A DNA stretch of 64,000 bases from Acidisarcina sp963790505 (GTDB lineage: Bacteria > Acidobacteriota > Terriglobia > Terriglobales > Acidobacteriaceae), in NCBI GenBank assembly GCA_963790505.1, contig CAWBOT010000002.1:124001-188000 (forward strand). The letters are read 5' to 3'. Shown here piece after piece: positions 25,382 to 36,290 of the stretch (the stretch's first letter is position 1; each line of letters begins with the position of its first letter). Made by a program: the position numbers and the translations under genes. The notes under the pieces are model-generated. The model was not told the origin of the DNA. It worked only from the letters and a program-made list of their open reading frames with translations, and did not search any database.

Positions 25382-25932
25382 GGGAGTACTCCTTCGGGGA
25401 TTTGCGGATTCGTTGCAAGCGTAGCAGACGCGGCTCAGGTGCGTCCTGCTTTCTCTTCCGCTGGAGGGTGGAAGTGGCCGGGGGATCCGCGCTCGCGGCG
25501 GCGATGTAGTCTTCGTCCGCCCCCTTCGGCTCCCGAGCTTCGCCAGATCGAAGACAAGCACCTGCCCCGGCAAAGAGGATGGGACCCTCTTCTCGCCTAC
25601 ACACATTCGAAAGGCATTCACGCGGACGACATGCCCAACGTGCAGAATCTGAGCCTGCCGGAGTTCTCTCATCTCAGCCAGGCCTGCGCGACCGTCTTCA
25701 CCGATGCTGCCTACGAAGTGTGTCTGAGCTGACGCCCATGCTACCTCTGAAGCCCGATACGCCGCCGGCACTCTCAACTACTGACTGCGTTGCGCAATAG
25801 CAAGTCGTGCAGGCGCTATCATGCGAATGATGGCCTGGACAGGCGGGATTCCAGTTATGGAGGCCCACTGCGGGTGCGTTGCTTGGGATGAGTGATGATG
25901 AAGCGCTGCATGAAGAAAGTTCGTCGCAGAGA
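25382..25932. other. Unassigned 551-base region, possible degraded coding segment
   Basis: No gene can be called with confidence. On the plus strand a frame open from far upstream ends at 25732 with a stretch that reads like protein (LPEFSHLSQACATVFTDAAY), beginning at ATG 25632 or earlier. It lacks an RBS and its upstream part is only the antisense of the DinB-like gene. It may be the 3' end of a broken gene. The remaining 200 bases up to 25932 show nothing clear. Confidence 0.35.
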
Positions 25933-27957
25933 TCACTGCGGCGGAATGCGATAGAGAGATAGCTGGTGGGAAGAAAGAACCGCCAGTTCGCTTGCTCCAG
26001 GGGCCAGTGCGTAAACTTCGCGCGTAGATAAAGGCGCATCAATCAGTGCCGTAAAGACGCGCTTCCCATCTGTCGCTCGATATACGGCCAAGTGCTCCTT
26101 CTTAAAATCGGAGGCCAGGAAGTAGCCGCCTCGAACAATAGTGCGATCCGCTTCACTGATCCCAACTGCGAAGGCGTTCCCCAGCTGGGTCCCATACGCT
26201 CCCTGCTGCACCTCTTTGGAAGACAAGTCGCCCTGTAGCACTAAACTGCCGTCTCTGCGGAGCACCCTGTACTTTCCGCCCGCATTCCTCCCGCAGGTCA
26301 CGACGAAGAGCAAATCCGGCGAGACACTTGAAATCTGCGGCATGCACGCGGAGGTAATGTAGGCGATCGAGCGTACCGGGCGATCCCAGGTGTTCTCAAC
26401 CAGATGCCACCGCGCATTCTTCTGCGGATAGACTCCGACTTCGCCCTCGTTCGTCAAGACCGGAGGCATGAATCGCGAAGAGCGAATTGCCGTCGCCGTG
26501 GTCTGAAACTCGGCATCGAGCACGCGAATTTCCATATCCTCCTCCGGCTCCTCGTTTGCCGCCAGCTGTGCGTGAAGCTCTTTCGAGTGACGCTCAAGCA
26601 TCACGCCGATCGCAAAGTTCTGCTGGGAGGGCGAAACGCGAACCCACGCCAGCGAACCTTGCAGCTCGATGCGCCGCTCGATATCGAGACCCGGGCCGTA
26701 GACGCGCAGCTCGTTACCGACATGCGCCAAGATGCGGTCTTCTCCCGCCGGCCAGAGATATTGGTTGCGATCGACGATGTGCCAGTCAACGGTTCTGAGT
26801 ACACGCATCGCAGAGGTATCCAGCAGTACGGCGCGGACCATGCGTACTGCATTCCCGGCGTCGTTCCGGTCAATGAGCTTGTGTGGATTGAAGGTGACCA
26901 GAAGCTGGTGTTGACCCAGGTAAGCCAGCGCGGCTTCGTGATCAAAGTCCTCCATTTCAGCGCCGGAACGCGGCGCATATCCAAGATCGTGGAGCGGGAA
27001 ATTCTTCTGTGCGCGTAGCTCTGCAGTCGTCGCCGGGTCAGGCTGCACGATGTTGCATGACGGCGGGACACACACATCCGTTTCAGCCGCAACATCCCGC
27101 TCCGGGGGCCGCGGCTGCGCATTAGTTCGCACTTCTGCGTCGCTGGCCACGGACTTGGCCAGATGCGCAGCCAAACCCGGCGCGCTTGCCGCGGAAGCGG
27201 GATCCGCTGGTGCGGGGGCCACTCTACGCGCTATCAACGCCGCCGGTACGAGAACGACCTGCGTATAGCGCTGAAGGTTTACATTATGTCCTTTCATGGA
27301 AAGGACTGAGCTCTGCTCCGGCCCCGTTCCCACGCTCAGCTTCAGTCCGGATATGCCAGACACATCTCCCAGGGAGATCCGCTTTGAAGAATTAATCGGC
27401 GTATCGGAGCTCTTGGCGAAAAACACAGCAGCATCGCTCGGCCCCGCGGACGCCGGACGCCCAGACAAACCTGCAGAGCGAGTTTGCGAATCGCCCGTCC
27501 CGCTCCCGCTAGCCATCACCGTCGGCGAAGCACTGAGCGGCAAGTATTGCTGAACGTTCTTGAATTCCGACGGATCGGGGGACAATATCGCAGCCACGGC
27601 CAGGGGCATGGGAACAAACGCGGCACCGTTGCACTCTGCCTCGTCGACAACCACGGCAACTCTGGAGATATTGTCTTGTTTGGAGAAGAGCTGCAGGTCC
27701 ACCACGCGCCCTTTGAGAATGGAGCCTCGGCCAAGCTTGCAATCGCCGTTCTGCCAGGGGTCTTTGATCTTGAGCAGGAGCGGTGAACCTAAATTCAGGG
27801 TACGGGCATTGAGCGCCCCAACTAACTCGGCATAGATGGGAACGAGCGTCGGCGTCTCGCTCGCGCTCCTCCGGTCAGCGCGAGCGCTCATGATCGCTAA
27901 GATCACCAGAAGGGGCGAGAGGCAATGGCCACGGCGGAGAGGCTGGGGGTGAAACAT
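25933..27957 (-). CDS. Large exported protein with C-terminal propeller-like region, function unknown
   Basis: A 674-aa exported protein. After a signal peptide (CLSPLLVILAIMSARA) comes an N-terminal domain (about residues 30-125) with LNLGSPLLLKIKDPW and ILKGRVVDLQLF, a beta-rich pattern. Residues 130-310 are Ser/Ala/Pro-rich with low complexity. The C-terminal half (about 330-674) has repeated short strands with turns (HEAALAYLGQHQLLVTFNPH, DRILAHVGNELRVYG, ELAVLSSHQLSLYRIP) that suggest a WD40-like propeller without the SPDG motif. Several cysteines (CVPPSC, SACMPQ, VVTCGR) may form disulphides. ATG 27957 lies just before the signal peptide; the frame is open to 28044. I do not recognise the family. 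It is divergent from another large exported protein. Confidence 0.7.
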   Translation of the reverse strand: MFHPQPLRRGHCLSPLLVILAIMSARADRRSASETPTLVPIYAELVGALNARTLNLGSPLLLKIKDPWQNGDCKLGRGSILKGRVVDLQLFSKQDNISRVAVVVDEAECNGAAFVPMPLAVAAILSPDPSEFKNVQQYLPLSASPTVMASGSGTGDSQTRSAGLSGRPASAGPSDAAVFFAKSSDTPINSSKRISLGDVSGISGLKLSVGTGPEQSSVLSMKGHNVNLQRYTQVVLVPAALIARRVAPAPADPASAASAPGLAAHLAKSVASDAEVRTNAQPRPPERDVAAETDVCVPPSCNIVQPDPATTAELRAQKNFPLHDLGYAPRSGAEMEDFDHEAALAYLGQHQLLVTFNPHKLIDRNDAGNAVRMVRAVLLDTSAMRVLRTVDWHIVDRNQYLWPAGEDRILAHVGNELRVYGPGLDIERRIELQGSLAWVRVSPSQQNFAIGVMLERHSKELHAQLAANEEPEEDMEIRVLDAEFQTTATAIRSSRFMPPVLTNEGEVGVYPQKNARWHLVENTWDRPVRSIAYITSACMPQISSVSPDLLFVVTCGRNAGGKYRVLRRDGSLVLQGDLSSKEVQQGAYGTQLGNAFAVGISEADRTIVRGGYFLASDFKKEHLAVYRATDGKRVFTALIDAPLSTREVYALAPGASELAVLSSHQLSLYRIPPQ

Positions 27958-28216
27958 CGCGAAACAAACCTCAGGCCGTGATGTCCCAGGTTTGGGAGCG
28001 GCAGACAAATTATCGCACTCGGGGCGGGGCCCGGCGATGCGCAAGTTGCCGAAGGTCGGCGACTCCGGCGGCGGATCGGGATCGAGAAAGGCGCGTGTGC
28101 CGAGTGACCGTCAGATGTTTCAGGAGAGTTCTCGCAGGGTCGCTCGGAACGTTCCTCACCGGTTGTGCAGATCGACGTTTGGGTGGGCGGCGTTGAAGAG
28201 CATCGATCTGCATGGT

Positions 28217-28246
28217 TTGCGCTCTTTCTCCAAAGCGTCCTATAAT
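28217..28246 (+). promoter_or_regulatory. Sigma-70-type promoter for the large exported protein gene
   Basis: TTGCGC at 28217-28222 and a perfect TATAAT at 28241-28246 are 18 bases apart, 87 bases before the start at 28333. It lies in the 375-base divergent gap (27958-28332), which otherwise shows no gene or repeat. Confidence 0.6.
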
Positions 28247-28332
28247 CTTGCTGCTTCGGGAACATCGACAGGGCAGCAATGACGCGGCTGAGAACGAAAT
28301 AGTTCGCGTAAATCCTAGGTCGAGGATTAGCG

Positions 28333-30324
28333 ATGAGCCTATGCCGTTTCTCAGGATTGCAGCCAAGCCAGTGCAGCCCTTTTCTTAAGGCCGCGTTTCT
28401 CAGGTCAACCGTGGCCGTCCTGCTGGCGGCGTGTGCCGCGACTCTCTGCGCCCAGCAGGACTATACCCTCCCCAATGTCCCCTATATTTGCAACGGCGAG
28501 CGCCTGGTCATCGAAAACTGCAACATACGGGACACATCCGATACCAGCACATGCATGGTCGGCCACCCCGACCACGTCATGGCGAACGGGCTCATGCAGT
28601 ACACCAACATGACCCGGGCTGCCATCAAGCAGCTCTTTCCAACCTGTAAACAGCCCACTCCCGACCAGGTCGCCGGCGCGAAGGCTTTCCAGAAACGCCA
28701 ACAGGATACCTACGACGCCAACGTGAAGAGGGCGAACGACGAGAACGACGCCATCGAAGCCCGCGCCCGCGCTCTGCCTGGCCAAAAGCCGCTCAAGCCC
28801 GAAGATCGCGCCATCAATCGCTGCATCACCTCCGGCCGCCTTCCCGCCTCGTGTACCGGCAATGCGCTCCTCGGAGCCTTCGGCCAGATGCTGTCTTCCG
28901 TCCTACCGTCCACGGGCGAGAGGGAGGCGCAGGCGGGCCCCACGATGGCCGGCGTCTTCGAAGGCGCCGGGCGATGGCGGCTGGACTTCATCGACGGCGG
29001 CGTTCTCGTCAACTGTTCTTTTCTTTCTCCGAATCAGGAGGCCTACACTCTTACTCTCACGGGTGGGCGCCCTACCCTCACCATCAACACACGGCCGCGA
29101 CCCCTTATGCTCACTCTGCGTGCCGACGGAACTATCGCCGGCCCTGGTCCGGTGACGATCGAAGGCGTTGTCCCGGGCGGCTACACTCCCGGCACATCCA
29201 CCGCCGGCCACAACGAGACCTCAACCTACACCACCACTGAGCGCATGAACGCCAACCAGGTCCAGCCCTCCTCCGGCAACACCACCATTAGCAACGCCGG
29301 CGGTGGAACCTATGACGTCACCACTACCCACACCAATACCAACTATGTCGGCGGCAGTTCCACTCCCGGATACGCCAATTTCGTTCCCCGCCGCGCCACC
29401 TGCCCGGCACCCAGTCTTCAAAGCACAGGCGCCGCCGGCATTCAGACCATGCAGACAGATCTCCTCAAAGGCATGCTCGGCGGAGACAAAGGTCCACCGA
29501 CGCCTTCGGGCATCCGGATGACCGGTATTTATGCGGCCTCCACCGGCTTCAGCGTTCAGTTCTTTCCTGAATCCGCGGTCGTCGGCTGTGGTCCCGACGC
29601 TGCCCGCGCGTATCCCTACACTGTCGTTGCGGAAGGCTCGCATGCCGTCGTGAGGATCGCGGCACCCGACCACCCCCTCAACCTCGCCTTCAGTTCCGGA
29701 AACACCCTCGATCCTGGCACTGGCGCTTACCAGGTCCACGGACGCACCATCACGGGTCAGGACGCCAGCGACAACTTCACCTTTGCTCCGCTGGAGCAGA
29801 CCTGCAATCTCGCTCTCCTCTCACCCGCGAAAGCCATTCCCGCCTCCGGAGCGACGCCGTCCGCCTCACCGGCCGCCACTGGCAACGCCTCACTCCCCGC
29901 AGCGACTGTCGGCAATGCCTCGCTCGCAATCGTCTCCGGGTTTCCGCCACAGCCCGGCGTTGCCAACCCACTTGCCGCGAAGCCGTACACTCTTCTCCGC
30001 GACAGCCTCGCAAGCATTGTGAGGGGCGCGGGTGTGTCCGTTCCCGCAGGAACATCTGCATACAAGGCACTGGCTTTGGCCTGCGGGAACCGCACTCCCG
30101 ACTGCCAAAAGATAATGGACGCACTCAAAGCCAACGCTGTCTCGGCTGTTCGAGCGGATGCCAATGGCCACGCGGCCTTCAGCGGTATTGCCCCGGGGAC
30201 CTATTACCTGATGATCTCGACCCGCTACAACAATCAAGGTTTGTTATGGTCTCAGGCTGTCCAGGTAGCGCCCGGCTCCAACTCCATCACTCTCGATCAA
30301 CGCAACGCAACACCTGTCAACTGA
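28333..30324 (+). CDS. Large exported protein with a duplicated beta module, function unknown
   Basis: A 663-aa exported protein. The signal peptide ends near CAATLCAQQ. A Cys-rich N-terminal region (35-120; YICNGERLVIENCNIRD, DTSTCMVGHPDH, FPTCKQP) is followed by a charged helix (115-150). Two modules of about 75 residues are related: residues 205-280 begin MAGVFEGAGRWRLDF and residues 396-475 begin MTGIYAASTGFSVQFF; both then show V-C/CG, a Y-T/V strand, an I-T/A-P-L-L strand and a G..TI-G ending. A Gly/Thr/Asn-rich linker lies between them. The C-terminus (about 565-655) has GHAAFSGIAPGTYYLMI, a carboxypeptidase-regulatory-like (prealbumin) fold. I know no function. Promoter at 28217-28246. 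Confidence 0.75.
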   Translation: MSLCRFSGLQPSQCSPFLKAAFLRSTVAVLLAACAATLCAQQDYTLPNVPYICNGERLVIENCNIRDTSDTSTCMVGHPDHVMANGLMQYTNMTRAAIKQLFPTCKQPTPDQVAGAKAFQKRQQDTYDANVKRANDENDAIEARARALPGQKPLKPEDRAINRCITSGRLPASCTGNALLGAFGQMLSSVLPSTGEREAQAGPTMAGVFEGAGRWRLDFIDGGVLVNCSFLSPNQEAYTLTLTGGRPTLTINTRPRPLMLTLRADGTIAGPGPVTIEGVVPGGYTPGTSTAGHNETSTYTTTERMNANQVQPSSGNTTISNAGGGTYDVTTTHTNTNYVGGSSTPGYANFVPRRATCPAPSLQSTGAAGIQTMQTDLLKGMLGGDKGPPTPSGIRMTGIYAASTGFSVQFFPESAVVGCGPDAARAYPYTVVAEGSHAVVRIAAPDHPLNLAFSSGNTLDPGTGAYQVHGRTITGQDASDNFTFAPLEQTCNLALLSPAKAIPASGATPSASPAATGNASLPAATVGNASLAIVSGFPPQPGVANPLAAKPYTLLRDSLASIVRGAGVSVPAGTSAYKALALACGNRTPDCQKIMDALKANAVSAVRADANGHAAFSGIAPGTYYLMISTRYNNQGLLWSQAVQVAPGSNSITLDQRNATPVN

Positions 30325-30381
30325 GGCGAGTCCGGCGCGGCGCCCAGATATAATCCCCGGTTGAGCAAGAGAGGGAAGAAG

Positions 30382-30808
30382 ATGGCGCAGGACAATGCGG
30401 CGATCGTCCGCGAATTTGTAGACGAAGTGATTACAAAAGGAAAGATCGAAGCGGCCGAGAAATATGTCCGGGAAGATGTGGTTGAGGGTGTACCGATGCG
30501 GGGACAAGGGCCCGGACTCGATGGTCTCAAAGGCGCGATTGGGGCCATGCGTATGGGTTTTCCGGACATCGTCTTTTCCATCCAGGAGCAGATCGCGGAA
30601 GACGACAAGGTCGTCAGCCGCTTTGAATGGACAGGCAGCCACAAGGGTGAATTTCTCGGCATTCCTGCCACAGGACGGGCCGTGCGCGTGTGGGGGGATG
30701 GTCATCGACCGACTGGAGGATGGCCGTATCAAAGAGACCCGCATCCTTATGGATACGCTTGGCCTGATGACCCAACTCGGCGTCTTGCCTCCTCCGACTA
30801 CGCCCTAA
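30382..30808 (+). pseudogene. SnoaL-like ester cyclase family protein, frameshifted at a G run
   Basis: A small alpha+beta-barrel protein of the SnoaL/ester-cyclase (NTF2-like) superfamily: IVREFVDEVITKGKIEAAEKYV, DGLKGAIGAMRMGFPDIVFS, EDDKVVSRFEWTGSHKGEFLGIPATG. The frame then breaks in the run GTGTGGGGGGATGG at about 30691; the correct continuation GMVIDRLEDGRIKETRILMD lies in the next frame and ends with TAA at 30806-30808. One G fewer would give a normal protein of about 141 aa. ATG 30382 has GAGGGAAG upstream. Members act on diverse small molecules, so the substrate is unknown. The break is in a homopolymer and may be a sequence error. Confidence 0.8.
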
Positions 30809-30880
30809 GGGCTGGAAGAGTAGAGGATGTTGCTTGCGGATGCGCGCGCGGTGCATCGAACCTTGTGGAGGTAATCCACC

Positions 30881-31378
30881 GTGAGCACGGATTCGAACAA
30901 AATTCTTCCCAATGTGTCGGACGTTGTTGTCGGGCTGTTTACGCACTTGAAGAACGCGAAAGATGCCATCTGCGACCTGTCGGCTGCTGGTTTTAGCGCT
31001 TCGCAGATTAACGTTGCATATGCCTCGAGTGCGCCAGGGCACTCGGATGTCTCGAACGCTGAACATACCCTCGTCTGGAAGTTAAGGGACAGCTTCGAGA
31101 GGGACCTTCATAAGCAGGGCGCCGATCAGGTCGCGGGCAAGACGGGAAATGGCAGCGGACGCGAGGTTTCTCCTTATACCGAGGTCGATTTGCGGAAGGC
31201 GCTGACGGAGATTGGGGTTGCTCCGGACCGGATTACGTTACTTGAGCATGAGATTGCCGCGGGGGTGCTGATCCTGGTGAAGAGCGGGGGACATGCGGAG
31301 CAGGCGTCGAGGATTCTGGAGCACAATGAAGGGACGATCCGGACGGATACGGCTTTGGAAGCGGGGACGAAGATCTAA
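30881..31378 (+). CDS. General stress protein, YflT-like domain
   Basis: A 165-aa protein starting at GTG 30881 with GTGGAGG about 12 bases upstream. The N-terminus, VVVGLFTHLKNAKDAICDLSAAGF followed by INVAYAS, matches the YflT/general-stress 17M domain, which has a ferredoxin-like fold. A second half with a related plan (LRKALTEIGVAPDRITLLEHE, AAGVLILVKSGG, AEQASRILEHNEG) resembles the glycine-zipper-free tail seen in acidobacterial members. These proteins are induced by general stress, but a biochemical role is not known. It follows the ester-cyclase gene by 72 bases on the same strand. Confidence 0.75.
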   Translation: MSTDSNKILPNVSDVVVGLFTHLKNAKDAICDLSAAGFSASQINVAYASSAPGHSDVSNAEHTLVWKLRDSFERDLHKQGADQVAGKTGNGSGREVSPYTEVDLRKALTEIGVAPDRITLLEHEIAAGVLILVKSGGHAEQASRILEHNEGTIRTDTALEAGTKI

Positions 31379-31407
31379 GTGGGAGCTGACAGGAAGAAAC
31401 GGCAGGT

Positions 31408-31452
31408 CCTTCGACTCCCCTTCGCTCTGCTCAGGGTCGTTCAGGATGACAA
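31408..31452. repeat. Intergenic REP-like element, 'TCAGGATGAC' family
   Basis: The stretch reads TCCTTCGACTCC...CTCAGGGTCGTTCAGGATGACA. Related shorter copies are at 1911-1942 and 55716-55741. It lies in the gap between the convergent stress-protein gene and lon, next to a member of a second repeat family. Confidence 0.5.
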
Positions 31453-31500
31453 GTATTCGTTGTCGGGAGACAAAACGCCAGAGGTCGGAAGCTCTGATCC

Positions 31501-31545
31501 TCCCACATCTGGCGCGCTTTGCGCGCTCAGATATGGGGCACCCAT
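31501..31545. repeat. Intergenic REP-like hairpin, 'TCCCAC...GGGGCRCCCA' family
   Basis: CTCCCACATCTGGCGCGC pairs with GCGCGCTCAGATATGGGG, leaving a short TTT-centred loop, and ACCCA closes the element. It shares its outer ends with the element at 15812-15851. It lies 8 bases after the lon stop. Confidence 0.55.
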
Positions 31546-31552
31546 TTAGTGG

Positions 31553-33970
<2,418 letters not shown>

Positions 33971-34282
33971 AGTACTTCCTTTCGTTCTTCACTTTAGATG
34001 AAGTAGGCAGCCGCCCGACTCATGGATGGCCGCAACGCCTGGAATTCGGTCGAGCATCGCGAAAAACCTGGTCTGGAGTTGTTAAAGCTTCAATGCTCTA
34101 TGAGCTAGAACCAGCCGACCAAGTCAGAAATGTTAAAGCCAAGTATACAGGCGGACAGGCGGGCATATCAGGTATGAGGTACGAAAGGCTTTCCTTTGGT
34201 GGAAAAGGATTTGAGCCGCCAACTGGGCCACACTGCTTCGCGAAGTTATCGCCCCGTCTGAAGCCAGAAGCCTTCGATATGG
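33971..34282. other. Intergenic region between clpX and lon
   Basis: The 312-base gap is lower in GC than its neighbours and contains no credible gene; short frames on both strands lack an RBS. A lon promoter should lie here but I find no convincing -35/-10 pair and no CIRCE-type inverted repeat. Confidence 0.4.
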
Positions 34283-35569
34283 TTAGCCAGCCTTATCGAG
34301 CAACGGTATATTCAGGTCGCGCTTCTGCACCATCTCGGCGGTGACTTCAAAGTCCTTGATGCGCTTGTTGCCGGGCAGATGGTACATCAGGTCGAGCATC
34401 AGTTCTTCGAGGATCATGCGGAGTCCGCGGGCGCCGACCTTGCGGTTCAGGGCCTCGATGGCAATAGCGCGGATCGCGCCTTCGCTGAAGCGCAGGTGAA
34501 CGCTCTCGTAGTCGAAGAGGCGCTGATATTGCTTGAGGATGGCGTTGCGCGGCTTGCTAAGGATCTCGATTAGCGCGGCTTCGTCGAGCTCGTCGAGAAT
34601 TCCCATCACTGGTAGACGGCCGACAAACTCGGGGATGAGGCCGAACTTGATCAGGTCCTGCGGTTCTGCCTGGCGAAGCAGCTCGGCGTCGCGCTGGGTG
34701 CGCATGGGAATGGTGCTTTCACCGGCTTCCTTTTCCTTGTCGGTCAGCGCCTTGAAGCCCAGGGCTTTCTTGCCGACACGGCGGCCGATGACGCGCTCGA
34801 GGCCGACGAAGGCGCCGCCGCAGATAAAGAGGATGTTGGTGGTGTCGACGGGAGTAAATTCCTGGTGGGGATGCTTGCGGCCGCCCTGCGGGGGCACGTT
34901 CGCTACGGTCCCTTCGAGGATTTTGAGCAGCGCCTGCTGCACGCCCTCACCTGAGACATCACGGGTAATGGAGGGGTTCTCATCCTTACGGCCAATCTTG
35001 TCGATTTCGTCGATGTAAATAATGCCGGTCTGGGCGCGGGCGACGTCGCCGTCGGCGGCCTGTAGCAGCTTGAGGATGATGTTCTCGACATCTTCGCCGA
35101 CGTAGCCTGCTTCGGTGAGCGTGGTGGCGTCGACGATTGCGAAGGGCACATCGAGCATCTTCGCCAGGGTGTGAGCGAGCAGGGTCTTGCCGCTACCGGT
35201 CGGCCCGACGAGCAGGATGTTCGACTTCGAGAGCTCGACCTCATTGCCCTTAGCGCGGTTCATCTGGATGCGCTTGTAGTGGTTGTAAACGGCGACGGCG
35301 AGCTTCTTCTTGGTCTGGTCCTGGCCGATGACGTATTCGTCGAGGAAAGCCTTCACTTCCTGGGGCTTGGGGAGGTGCGCTGGGGCCGCGCCGGGCTGAA
35401 CGTCGCCGCGGTCGTCCTCGAGGATAGAGTTGCAAACAGCTACGCACTCGTCGCAGATGTAGGCGCGCGGATAATCGCTGGGCGAGGAGATCAGCTTGGC
35501 TACGGCGTCCTGCGATTTATGGCAGAACGAGCAGCGAAGCGTGTCGTCGGAACCGGTGCGCGGTTTCAT
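34283..35569 (-). CDS. clpX: ATP-dependent Clp protease ATP-binding subunit ClpX
   Basis: A 428-aa AAA+ unfoldase that feeds substrates to ClpP. The N-terminal C4 zinc domain (CSFCHKSQ ... CDECVAVC, residues 12-45) binds adaptors. Walker A LLVGPTGSGKTLLA is near residue 125, Walker B GIIYIDEIDKIGRK near 185, and the ClpP-docking IGF-type loop and sensor regions follow (GAFVGLERVIGRR, EFVGRLPVMGILDELDE, GARGLRMILEELMLDLMY). Full length and intact. It is 40 bases downstream of clpP on the same strand and should be co-transcribed with it. Confidence 0.97.
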   Translation of the reverse strand: MKPRTGSDDTLRCSFCHKSQDAVAKLISSPSDYPRAYICDECVAVCNSILEDDRGDVQPGAAPAHLPKPQEVKAFLDEYVIGQDQTKKKLAVAVYNHYKRIQMNRAKGNEVELSKSNILLVGPTGSGKTLLAHTLAKMLDVPFAIVDATTLTEAGYVGEDVENIILKLLQAADGDVARAQTGIIYIDEIDKIGRKDENPSITRDVSGEGVQQALLKILEGTVANVPPQGGRKHPHQEFTPVDTTNILFICGGAFVGLERVIGRRVGKKALGFKALTDKEKEAGESTIPMRTQRDAELLRQAEPQDLIKFGLIPEFVGRLPVMGILDELDEAALIEILSKPRNAILKQYQRLFDYESVHLRFSEGAIRAIAIEALNRKVGARGLRMILEELMLDLMYHLPGNKRIKDFEVTAEMVQKRDLNIPLLDKAG

Positions 35570-35608
35570 TCAGCTGACCCCTTATGCTCGGGCTGCCGCA
35601 CTTTCAAA

Positions 35609-36199
35609 TCAAGTGCGCGGCCGGTCGATGATCTCATCAATGATCCCATACTCTTTGGCCTGGGGAGCGTTCATGATGAAATCGCGTTCTACATCCCGCT
35701 CGATTCTTTCGAGCGCTTGCCCGGTGTGCTTGGACATGAGGCGGTTGGTGATCTCGCGAATGCGCAGAATTTCGCGAGCATGGATGTCGATGTCGGTCGC
35801 CTGCCCGGAGAGGCCGCCCATCGATGGCTGATGGATCAGGATGCGCGAATTGGGGAGGGCGAAACGCTTGCCCGGAGTGCCGGCGAGCAGCAGAAACGCA
35901 CCCATGCTGGCCGCCTGGCCGATACAGTAGGTGACGACGCCGTTGCGGATGAACTGCATCGTGTCATAAATAGCGAGGCCGGCGGTGATGGAGCCTCCGG
36001 GGGAATTGATATAGAGCTGGATATCTTTTTCCGGGTCTTCGCCGGAGAGAAAGAGCATCTGGGCAATGATCAGGTTGGCGATCTGGTCGTCGATCGGGGT
36101 ACCAAGAAAGATAATGTTGTCGCGCAGCAGACGGGAATAAATGTCGTAGGCGCGTTCGCCCCGGCTCGTCTGCTCAACCACCATAGGTACAAGTGCCAT
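35609..36199 (-). CDS. clpP: ATP-dependent Clp protease proteolytic subunit ClpP
   Basis: A 196-aa serine peptidase that forms the tetradecameric chamber of ClpXP. The catalytic residues are S98 in GQAASMGAFLL and H123 in ILIHQPSMGG, with the Asp in ERDVERDF; INSPGGSITAGLAIYDTM is the oxyanion-hole region. The N-terminus MALVPMVVEQTSRGERAYDIYSRLL has the usual short propeptide followed by the axial loop. It lies 91 bases downstream of the trigger factor gene. Confidence 0.97.
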   Translation of the reverse strand: MALVPMVVEQTSRGERAYDIYSRLLRDNIIFLGTPIDDQIANLIIAQMLFLSGEDPEKDIQLYINSPGGSITAGLAIYDTMQFIRNGVVTYCIGQAASMGAFLLLAGTPGKRFALPNSRILIHQPSMGGLSGQATDIDIHAREILRIREITNRLMSKHTGQALERIERDVERDFIMNAPQAKEYGIIDEIIDRPRT

Positions 36200-36290
36200 T
36201 GTTCCCTTGCTTTCACGGAGCGTGTCTTAGGCTCCGCTTGCCGTTGCGTTATCGTTGGCGGCTTTGCTGGCTCATCCGCTGTAAGACCGT

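Noticed and set aside
24884..25732. 282-aa plus-strand frame opposite the DinB-like gene
   Set aside because: Most of it is the antisense of a better-supported gene; only the last 35 residues look protein-like, and these are listed as unassigned.
28345..28785. Minus-strand frame opposite the 663-aa exported protein (126 aa)
   Set aside because: Antisense shadow of a gene with signal peptide and promoter; no RBS.
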